From assembly GCF_002026305.1 (NCBI RefSeq), contig NZ_MVAB01000001.1:868001-932000 (forward strand): a stretch of 64,000 nt of DNA, given 5' to 3'. The position numbers and the translations under genes are program-made. Every line of letters begins with the position of its first letter. The stretch's first letter is position 1. This document shows, one piece after another, positions 17,141-23,701 of the stretch. The stretch is from Vagococcus martis. Lineage in GTDB: Bacteria; Bacillota; Bacilli; Lactobacillales; Vagococcaceae. The notes beneath the pieces are model-generated. The model saw nothing but the letters and a program-made list of their open reading frames with translations, was not told where the DNA came from and did no database searches.

Positions 17141-17580
17141 ATGATGTTTGTGCAATCTTTACCCTATCTTAATCACCATTTTCACTCTCCTTCCTTAATC
17201 AATGAAAAACAAAATGCTGAATATGAAGGAGTCTGTTTCTATCATGATACGAAGTTTTACAGAAGTCGTTTAGCTAATAAAACACCGAAAAAAGCTGGTT
17301 ACTTTGTCGCTTTTTGGGAAAAAGATGACCAATTGAAAAATCAAGCTTTCTCATATGAAGATGCCCCAGATATAACACTAGTTTGGATTATCGACGCCGA
17401 TAAAAAAGGTATTTTTATGTTTCCAAAAGAGATGTTGTTACAAAAAACATTTTACAAACAAAATCTCAAAAAGGAAAAATAGGGATCAGAGTTTATCCTA
17501 CATGGGAGTCTAACTTAAACCAAACAGCACTAAAAACACAAGAGTGGCAATCACATTACTTTAAAAGTTTGAGTACATAA
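17141..17580 (+). pseudogene. MepB-family gene with a -1 frameshift near its 3' end
   Basis: The first frame (17141-17482) encodes a MepB-like protein, named after the gene beside the S. aureus mepRA efflux locus and of unknown activity. It has NAEYEGVCF, YRSRLANKTPKKAGYFVAFWEKD and a FPKEMLLQK segment. After LKKEK it hits TAG, while the next frame back continues as GKIGIRVYPTWESNLNQTALKTQEWQ to 17580, which is the family C-terminus. The shift is at CAAAAAGG (about 17468-17475); one missing A explains it. The start may be the GTG at 17150, which is better spaced from AAAGG. Sequencing error is possible. Confidence 0.75.
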
Positions 17581-17620
17581 AAAAGCAGATAAGAGTGTAA
17601 TATACTCCTATCTGCTTTTA
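17579..17620. terminator. Bidirectional terminator
   Basis: AAAAGCAGATAaGAG / CTCcTATCTGCTTTT hairpin between convergent genes, with T-runs suitable for both strands. Confidence 0.8.
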
Positions 17621-17627
17621 TTGCTAT

Positions 17628-18161
17628 TTATCCAAGTAACTCTTCTCTTAAAATTCCATACTTAATTGAATCGTAGTATACTCCGTTTAAGTACCTGACT
17701 TTTCTTATTACTGCTTCTTTTTCCATATTACACTTTTCGCCAATCTTTTGCATCCCTTCATTTCCAGACCAAGTAGTAAAACCTATATGTGGTAAATAAG
17801 AGAATAAATTAAATAAATGGACTATCCATTGGTATAGAGCGACACTACCTATCCCTTTCCCCCATAAAGATGAATCATATATTAAAATCCCTATATCCAA
17901 CCATTGCTTCAACTCTCCATCTTCCCAATAAGCAGTCACTAATCCAACAATCTTATTGTTAAAAAGTATCGCTTTACTTAAAGGATCATTAATCAAACTT
18001 TTTCCAAATCCAGAAGAAAATTCTTCCCAATTCATAATAGGGTCATTAAAATATGGACCATTATACTTCATCCATTCTAAATCTGCTTTTGGCCCATAAC
18101 TTATTTCCCAAATATCAAGTAAATCTTCTTCATTAATCATAGCTAATTCAATTTTTGTCAT
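17628..18161 (-). CDS. GNAT-family N-acetyltransferase
   Basis: A 177-residue GNAT-fold acetyltransferase related to RimJ/RimL-type enzymes, which transfer acetyl from acetyl-CoA to an amine. The acetyl-CoA loop is WGKGIGSVAL (about residues 99-108), preceded by the beta-4 strand DIGILIYD and followed by a C-terminal NLRNVYYD-like segment. AGGGGA precedes the ATG. The substrate is not predictable. A 25-codon ORF with its own ribosome binding site lies just upstream. Confidence 0.75.
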   Translation of the reverse strand: MTKIELAMINEEDLLDIWEISYGPKADLEWMKYNGPYFNDPIMNWEEFSSGFGKSLINDPLSKAILFNNKIVGLVTAYWEDGELKQWLDIGILIYDSSLWGKGIGSVALYQWIVHLFNLFSYLPHIGFTTWSGNEGMQKIGEKCNMEKEAVIRKVRYLNGVYYDSIKYGILREELLG

Positions 18162-18183
18162 TCTAATCCCCTAAATATATAAT

Positions 18184-18261
18184 TTAGTCGTTTACTTCAC
18201 TCATAAGTCTTAAATTCATTACGACCAAGATGCCTTTAAGTCTTCTTTTTTTATTTTCCAT
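18184..18261 (-). CDS. Possible 25-residue leader peptide upstream of the GNAT gene
   Basis: A short open frame, MENKKRRLKGI then LVVMNLRLMSEVND, with AAAGGAAG ten bases before its ATG and a stop 23 bases before the GNAT start. It is strongly basic at the N-terminus. It could be a translated leader that controls the acetyltransferase gene, or chance. No clear attenuator hairpin is visible. Confidence 0.3.
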   Translation of the reverse strand: MENKKRRLKGILVVMNLRLMSEVND

Positions 18262-18303
18262 ATGAATCACTTCCTTTAATATTTTTAAATATCAAAATCT
18301 GTA

Positions 18304-19443
18304 TTAAACTGCTTTATCTAAAGCTTGCTCTAAATCTTTAATTAAATCATCCGCGTTTTCAATTCCTATGGCTAATCTAAGTAGGCCTTCTGATATACCG
18401 ATTTTTGCACGTAATTCTGAACTATAATAATCATGAGTCATACTAGCTGGGTGACAAATTAAACTCTCTACTCCACCTAAACTAACTGCTAAATTAATAA
18501 TATCCAATGCATCAACGAATTTTTCTGGACTTGCTTCTGGCACTAGTTCGATTGAAAATACCGCTCCTATACCTGAAGCTTGTTTTTTCTGAATCTGGGC
18601 TTCAACGGCTGATGATGAACCAGGATAATAGACGTTTGCTATTCTAGGATGTTTTTCAAGAAACTCAATGATTTTCTTTGTGTTTTCCTCTTGTTTATCC
18701 ATGCGGACTGTTAATGTTTTAATCCCTTGAATCAAATGATATGAATCAGTTGGGCTTAAAATATTTCCTAATGTACTCTGTAACAACTTTATCTCAGCTG
18801 CCAAATCATCATCATCTACTGTCACAAGCCCTGCAATAATGTCTGAATGCCCACTTAAATATTTTGTTGCTGAATACACGACAATATCAGCCCCTAACTC
18901 AAATAATCGTTGAAGATACGGTGTCATAAACGTGTTATCAATGATAACCAAACAATCATATCTATGAGCCAAATCACTCAATTTTTGAATATCAATAACT
19001 CGAAGTAGTGGATTTGATGGTGTTTCGATAAATATCGCTTTCACATTAGGCGTTAAATCTGCATCCGTTAAGTCATTAACATCATCTACTAACTCAAAAT
19101 CTATTCCTTGTTGAGTAAATAATTTATCTGCATAACGATAAGTTCCACCATATAAATCACAATTTAATAATACTTTATCTCCTTGTTTAAATAAATTAAA
19201 CACAGTTGTCGTTGCTGCCATACCTGATGAAAAAGCAAAACCATGTTTCACTCCTTCTAGTTGGCTCACTAAAGCTTCTAAATTAAATCGAGTGGGATTT
19301 TCCCCTCGCCCGTATCCAAATTCTTGGAAACTTGATAATGACTCTTGTACATACGTTGTTGCCAAATGAATTGGTGGGACAACGGATCCTTTTTCATTTT
19401 CAACTGCTGGTATACCTTGAACAACCAATGAATCAAATTCCAT
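18304..19443 (-). CDS. Cys/Met metabolism PLP enzyme (cystathionine gamma-synthase/lyase type)
   Basis: A 379-residue trans-sulfuration enzyme of the MetB/MetC/CTH family. The phosphate-binding SSGMAA (about residues 75-80), the PLP-stacking Tyr in LYGGTYRY, the Asp of VIIDNTF and the Schiff-base Lys of YSATKYLSGHSD (about 199) are present. Sequence alone does not separate cystathionine synthase, beta-lyase and gamma-lyase activities. A consensus promoter lies upstream, with an inverted repeat next to it. AAAGGAG precedes the ATG. No terminator is seen downstream, so readthrough into the small ORF and GNAT gene is possible. Confidence 0.88.
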   Translation of the reverse strand: MEFDSLVVQGIPAVENEKGSVVPPIHLATTYVQESLSSFQEFGYGRGENPTRFNLEALVSQLEGVKHGFAFSSGMAATTTVFNLFKQGDKVLLNCDLYGGTYRYADKLFTQQGIDFELVDDVNDLTDADLTPNVKAIFIETPSNPLLRVIDIQKLSDLAHRYDCLVIIDNTFMTPYLQRLFELGADIVVYSATKYLSGHSDIIAGLVTVDDDDLAAEIKLLQSTLGNILSPTDSYHLIQGIKTLTVRMDKQEENTKKIIEFLEKHPRIANVYYPGSSSAVEAQIQKKQASGIGAVFSIELVPEASPEKFVDALDIINLAVSLGGVESLICHPASMTHDYYSSELRAKIGISEGLLRLAIGIENADDLIKDLEQALDKAV

Positions 19444-19500
19444 CCTTATTCACTCCTTTTATCAATATAATCTCTGATTTCCTCTCATTTAATTCTAATA

Positions 19501-19529
19501 ATACTAACGCACCTTTTTTATAATGTCAA
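19501..19529 (-). promoter_or_regulatory. Promoter of the trans-sulfuration gene
   Basis: Minus-strand -35 TTGACA, 17-nt spacer, -10 TAGTAT: near consensus. Just upstream is the inverted repeat TACTAA-AA-TTAGTA (about 19536-19549), a candidate operator for a sulfur-metabolism regulator. Confidence 0.78.
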
Positions 19530-19637
19530 TTAGCATGATACTAATTTTAGTAATACCAATAATTAACTTACTAGAATTCAAAGATATGATATTATAAAAC
19601 CATTAAAAATATTAATTTAGTTAAGGAGGTTATTTTC

Positions 19638-20210
19638 ATTAAATCAATTGATATAAAAAAATCCACCACTTATTTACGCACGACACTCCTGATTATCATA
19701 TTAGTAGGTTTTATCACCTTTATAATTCATCCTGATTTAAAAAGTATCATAGAATCTACCCCTACGTTAACAAGTACGCCAAATAAATTAGTTAAAGTAA
19801 TGCAATACATCATCAATAACGGATTAAAAGTGCCCTTCTCTATGCTTGTACTTGCTCTAATCCCTGTTCCATATCTTTATTTCTTTAATACCTTTTTATC
19901 AGCGATGTTAGGTGGCATTGTTGTTGGTGCTGTTTTGTCATACTCAATCAGTACAGGATTAAATCTAATCATTGCTTCAATCCCTCATATTATTATAGAG
20001 CTAGCTGCCTTTTGTATTTGGGCATCAAGCTTGTATTACCTAAACCTCTGGATAAGAAATAAATTACACAAAAGGGCAATTAATACGACTTTCTGGTTTG
20101 AACTAAAACGTTGTGTCCTGCACTATATCAGATATGTCCTACCTTTAATTATTATAGCAGCCTGTTTAGAAACCTTTTTAACTGATAAAATATTGACTTT
20201 ACTTAACTAG
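19638..20210 (+). CDS. SpoIIM-like (stage II sporulation protein M family) membrane protein with apparent ATT start
   Basis: The frame open from 19638 encodes 190 residues: an N-terminal helix (about 19-34), an extracellular stretch, then four to five helices with YFFNTFLSAMLGGIVVGAV and PHIIIELAAFCIW, which match the SpoIIM fold. The first ATG is at 19800 and would remove helix 1 and the first third. A perfect TAAGGAGG at 19622-19629 is placed 8 bases before an ATT, and the frame reads well from it (IKSIDIKKSTTYLRT). I infer ATT initiation or a recent ATG-to-ATT change. In non-sporulating species the role of this family is unknown. A terminator follows. Confidence 0.65.
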   Translation: MKSIDIKKSTTYLRTTLLIIILVGFITFIIHPDLKSIIESTPTLTSTPNKLVKVMQYIINNGLKVPFSMLVLALIPVPYLYFFNTFLSAMLGGIVVGAVLSYSISTGLNLIIASIPHIIIELAAFCIWASSLYYLNLWIRNKLHKRAINTTFWFELKRCVLHYIRYVLPLIIIAACLETFLTDKILTLLN

Positions 20211-20215
20211 ACTAA

Positions 20216-20263
20216 TAAAACCTATGTTATGAGGCGAATAGGTGCTCATTTCATAGGTTTTTT
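20216..20263 (+). terminator. Terminator of the SpoIIM-like gene
   Basis: AAAACCTATG ... CATAGGTTTT stem with an inner ATGAG/CTCAT stem and a T-run. The 170 bases between it and the sortase gene hold nothing I recognise. Confidence 0.82.
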
Positions 20264-20436
20264 ACTATGGCCAAAATACTAGTATTGATGATAATAACTC
20301 CAAAATTACGTCAATAAAGCTTAGTTTTGTTTTAGATTTGTTCCTGTTCCTCCTACTTCTCATTATACCATCCCTTTACTGTTCACATTTTTAAGTTGCA
20401 TTTGCTCAATTATACCACGATATAAAACATACCGCA

Positions 20437-21180
20437 TTATTCATATAAATTTTGTTTCTGATAAAAAGATGACATAATCTTTTCATCGACTTTATCTATT
20501 AACGTTTTTTTGACAAGTTCTGCACTTACCATAAATCTACCTTCACCAGTTTCATCGCATGTGATAAGTGTTAGTTCTGCCTTTTTGGGATGGTCGTCAA
20601 TGACGTGTACATCTGTCGCTTGGATGTATGACATGTCGTTGATTGTATATTCATACACATATTCTAAATCAGTCAAATAAATTGGCATCTCTTTTTTTGC
20701 ATTGATTATCGGACCAAACAACACTTCTTTGTTCAACATATGATGACTAGTCAATGAATAATTTCCAACACCCATCTCTTGATTTTTTTTCATCGTTCCT
20801 GCTCCCATTAAAATAGCATAATCAGACACACCTCTTAATATTGGTAAGTTAATATGTAAATCAGGTATCGTAATGCCACCTAAAACAGGGACTTTATCAT
20901 CTTTAAAAGTTGATTTTAAAGCTGAAGTAACATCAGCTCTACTCGCTTTCGAAAAATTAAAATCATCTTTTTTTGACTCTTTTTGATTCTTTTTTATATC
21001 ATGTGTTGATGTCTGATGTATACTTGGTGAACCATTCATTTTTAAAACTATTTGTGTTAATTCTTGATCAAACAACAATACTAACGATACAGAAACAATA
21101 ATAAAAGATATTAAAAACATCAATCTCCTTTTTTTGTTTAGTTTTTGTTTATTCTTTCTTATTTCGGTTCTTTTTTTCAT
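20437..21180 (-). CDS. Class A-type sortase
   Basis: A 247-residue sortase with an N-terminal membrane anchor (about residues 20-40) and a Ser/Lys-rich stalk. The catalytic His is in TSHHML, the Cys in LTLITCD and the Arg in GRFMVSAEL, the normal triad order, with a typical beta-barrel between. It joins LPxTG-like proteins to lipid II or peptidoglycan. The gene is divergent from, and 72 bases away from, a gene for a protein with an LPQTS signal, so that protein is a likely dedicated substrate. The ribosome binding site is weak (AAAG). Confidence 0.88.
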   Translation of the reverse strand: MKKRTEIRKNKQKLNKKRRLMFLISFIIVSVSLVLLFDQELTQIVLKMNGSPSIHQTSTHDIKKNQKESKKDDFNFSKASRADVTSALKSTFKDDKVPVLGGITIPDLHINLPILRGVSDYAILMGAGTMKKNQEMGVGNYSLTSHHMLNKEVLFGPIINAKKEMPIYLTDLEYVYEYTINDMSYIQATDVHVIDDHPKKAELTLITCDETGEGRFMVSAELVKKTLIDKVDEKIMSSFYQKQNLYE

Positions 21181-21252
21181 TATTTTATACTTTATTCCTT
21201 TTTTTGTGTTATTATAATAATGTATTATATCATATTATTGGAGGTTTTATAA

Positions 21253-22128
21253 TTGAAAAAGAATGTTTATGTTGGATTATTCTCAGCAATGTTGTTGGTA
21301 GGAGGAACTGCTGTCACAACTTTGGCAGAAGAAACAGGGGAAGTTATTAAAACAGAAGAAGTTGTTCAAGAACAAACAAATGATGTGAAACCTGATTTAG
21401 GAAAAGTAACATTGATTGGCTATGGTACGAATCATTATGATGATTTATTTGGAGATTATCATTTTTCAGTTGCTAAACCGGCAGAACTACAAGGTTTTAA
21501 ATTAGGTGAACTAACACTAAAAGGTTATCATTACGATGCATCAAATCCTACTTATATTGGTTGGGTTTCTTTAAACCATACAGTAAAAGATGGAAAATAT
21601 GATTCAGAAATATATTTTGAAGTACATGATGAAGGTGACTCTATTGCTTTCAAACCAACTAAAGGAAATATGAACGTTGCTAGAGAAAACTACCCTGGAG
21701 AATACGGCCCTTCACCTTTCTTAGGTGGAGAAATTAGTAATGGTGCGCCATTATTCGAAACACCAAATGGTACTTACTCTGCTTTTATTCGTTTAATTTT
21801 CACTAACGTTGCTCAACCAGGAGAAGATGGTCAAGAAAACATTAATAATGATGCTGTTGATGAATCAAGTAATCAACCAGACACTCCTGAAAACCCAACT
21901 GAACCCCTTGGATCTGAAAACAATCCTACTGGAAATAAAGTAGATAAACAAAACGAAAAAGAATTTGTTGAAAACATCAAAAAAGATGGTGATACAAGCG
22001 AAAAATACGCTGACAACAAAAAATTACCTCAAACAAGCCAATCAAATACTGCATTGTCAGGATTAATGTTACTTCTTATTGGTAGTGCTACTGCTGTCTT
22101 TGCTAAACTCAAATTCTCTACAAAATAA
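21253..22128 (+). CDS. Cell-wall-anchored surface protein with LPQTS sorting signal
   Basis: A 291-residue secreted protein: signal peptide to about residue 25, a beta-rich domain of about 145 residues with no family I recognise, a Pro/Glu/Asn-rich linker, then LPQTS at about 257-261, a hydrophobic helix and a Lys-ending tail. The sorting motif has Ser where Gly is usual. The start is TTG at 21253, with TTGGAGG upstream. Divergence from the sortase gene suggests that this enzyme handles the variant motif. A strong terminator follows. Confidence 0.82.
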   Translation: MKKNVYVGLFSAMLLVGGTAVTTLAEETGEVIKTEEVVQEQTNDVKPDLGKVTLIGYGTNHYDDLFGDYHFSVAKPAELQGFKLGELTLKGYHYDASNPTYIGWVSLNHTVKDGKYDSEIYFEVHDEGDSIAFKPTKGNMNVARENYPGEYGPSPFLGGEISNGAPLFETPNGTYSAFIRLIFTNVAQPGEDGQENINNDAVDESSNQPDTPENPTEPLGSENNPTGNKVDKQNEKEFVENIKKDGDTSEKYADNKKLPQTSQSNTALSGLMLLLIGSATAVFAKLKFSTK

Positions 22129-22133
22129 CTACT

Positions 22134-22168
22134 AAAAAAACTTCCAACTTAATTGCTGGAAGTTTTTC
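22134..22168 (+). terminator. Terminator of the surface-protein gene
   Basis: AAAAAACTTCCA / TGGAAGTTTTT hairpin; its T-run works on the plus strand and the A-run could also end the convergent yghU-like transcript. Confidence 0.85.
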
Positions 22169-22174
22169 TTTTTG

Positions 22175-22960
22175 TTAATCTATTGCCTTGTATTCTGCTG
22201 CCATACCTTTTTTCACACCAGGTCGTTGTGCAATTCGATGAGTCCATTCAACCAAATGTGTGTAGCTTTGAATATCTAAAAATTCAGCCGACCCTTCATA
22301 TAAATCACCTAATACAAGTTGACCATACCAAGACCAAATAGCTATGTCGGCAATACTATATGTGTCTCCGGCGATAAATTCACGCGTTGCCAATACTTTA
22401 TCTAGTAAATCAAGTTGTCTTTTAGTTTCCATTGTATATCTGTCGATTGGGTATTTCAATTTCTCTGGTGCATAATGGAAAAAGTGACCAAATCCACCAC
22501 CGACAAATGGACCAGAGCCAACTTGCCAAAATAACCAATTTAATACTTCTGTCTTACCTTGAATATCTTTTGGTAAAAACTCACCAAACTTTTCAGCTAA
22601 ATAAACTAAGATTGAACCTGATTCAAATACATCAATATTAGGGGTTTGACTTTGATCAACCATTGCTGGAATTTTAGAATTCGGATTGATAGAAACAAAA
22701 TCCGAACCAAACTGATCGCCTTCACCTATATTAATTTTATATAAATCATACTCTACATCTTTTATTCCTAATTCTTTTAATTCTTCTAACAGAATCGTTA
22801 CTTTGACACCATTTGGAGTTCCTAGTGAATAGACTTGAAATGGTGCACTCCCCACAGGAAGTTTTTGTTCAAAACGACTGCCGGCTGTTGGGCGGTTTCC
22901 ACCTTTATTGTTATTTTCATCTTCCCATGTCCATACATCTGGTAATTTATAATCTGTCAT
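22175..22960 (-). CDS. yghU: YghU-type glutathione S-transferase-like disulfide oxidoreductase
   Basis: A 261-residue member of the Nu-class GST family typified by E. coli YghU, which shows disulfide-bond reductase and organic peroxidase activity with glutathione. The match is close throughout: VWTWEDENN, LPVGSAPFQVYSLGTPNGVKVTILLEEL, NPNSKIPA, FESGSILVYLAEKFG, GGGFGHFFHYAPEK and IADIAIW. The N-terminal thioredoxin-like domain and the all-helical GST domain are complete. It is a single gene ending at a shared terminator. Confidence 0.88.
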   Translation of the reverse strand: MTDYKLPDVWTWEDENNNKGGNRPTAGSRFEQKLPVGSAPFQVYSLGTPNGVKVTILLEELKELGIKDVEYDLYKINIGEGDQFGSDFVSINPNSKIPAMVDQSQTPNIDVFESGSILVYLAEKFGEFLPKDIQGKTEVLNWLFWQVGSGPFVGGGFGHFFHYAPEKLKYPIDRYTMETKRQLDLLDKVLATREFIAGDTYSIADIAIWSWYGQLVLGDLYEGSAEFLDIQSYTHLVEWTHRIAQRPGVKKGMAAEYKAID

Positions 22961-23044
22961 ATTATCACTCCTTACTTTTATACTACGGTAATGATATCAC
23001 TCATTAAAAATATCTGTCCAACATAACGGGTTCTACTTAGGTGA

Positions 23045-23437
23045 CTAAACTGACAATCCCCATCGCATTTTTATCAAATATGGTTGTTGATAACGATTGC
23101 TTAATTCTTTTAAAAAAGCTTCTAACTCACTACTTTTTAATGGCGACGTTTCAATTAGTTCTTTATAAATTTCTTTTTCTTTAGGTGTTGCAACTTTTTT
23201 GAAATAACCCCAAATGTGTTGGAATGCTACTCGTAGTGTTTTATCAGTAGGAGACATTTGTTCTAAATCTGATATCATGTACTCGTAAATTCTTTGTTTT
23301 TCTTCTGTCCACTGATTTCCTTTAGCCATCAAGCGAATGTCATTATATGCTTGCTGTGACCGAGACATTACCCAGTATTTATTCTTAGCCCATGATGACT
23401 GAAACTGGCTTAATAGCTGTTTGTTGTTTTTTTCCAT
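23045..23437 (-). CDS. YbgA family (DUF1722) protein
   Basis: A 130-residue protein matching the DUF1722/YbgA domain, found alone or fused to DUF523. Recognisable stretches are WAKNKYWVMSRSQQAYNDI (about residues 16-34), FQHIWGYFKK and the C-terminal RYQQPYL. It is predicted soluble and helical; biochemical function is unknown. The gene has GAGGTGAAC upstream and shares a short divergent region with the 44-codon gene. Confidence 0.8.
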   Translation of the reverse strand: MEKNNKQLLSQFQSSWAKNKYWVMSRSQQAYNDIRLMAKGNQWTEEKQRIYEYMISDLEQMSPTDKTLRVAFQHIWGYFKKVATPKEKEIYKELIETSPLKSSELEAFLKELSNRYQQPYLIKMRWGLSV

Positions 23438-23525
23438 TTAGTTCACCTCACATTTGCATTGGTTTTACACTAGTATTAAGGTATATTATATAAGCAAAGG
23501 TCAATTAATTAAAGAGGTGAATACT

Positions 23526-23660
23526 GTGGGAAAATATCAATTAGACAAAAAAGGTAAAGAAGCTGTCTCAAAATATCATGAAAAACAAACACCAAATAAA
23601 ATCGACAAAAAAGCTCATCTTGCCAAATTACGTGAGAGTTATATGAAAAAGAAGAAATAA
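23526..23660 (+). CDS. Small basic protein, 44 residues, unknown function
   Basis: A GTG-started ORF, MGKYQLDKKGKEAVSKYHEK through RESYMKKKK, with AAAGAGGTG placed six bases before the GTG. The frame stays open further upstream to 23454, but that part has no binding site. About a third of residues are Lys, suggesting nucleic-acid contact, which is only an inference. A terminator follows directly. Similar small Lys-rich proteins occur in enterococci, from general memory. Confidence 0.6.
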   Translation: MGKYQLDKKGKEAVSKYHEKQTPNKIDKKAHLAKLRESYMKKKK

Positions 23661-23667
23661 GAAAATC

Positions 23668-23699
23668 AAAAAGCTACTCGACTATTGAGTGGCTTTTTA
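23668..23699. terminator. Bidirectional terminator
   Basis: AAAAAGCTACTC / GAGTGGCTTTTT hairpin between the small basic-protein gene and the convergent helicase gene. Confidence 0.8.
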
Positions 23700-23701
23700 A
23701 G

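Noticed and set aside
17466-17485. Programmed frameshifting in the mepB-like gene
   Set aside because: The site is C AAA AAG, a poorer slippery sequence than in menF, there is no stimulatory structure and the shift is near the 3' end; a simple A deletion or read error is more likely.
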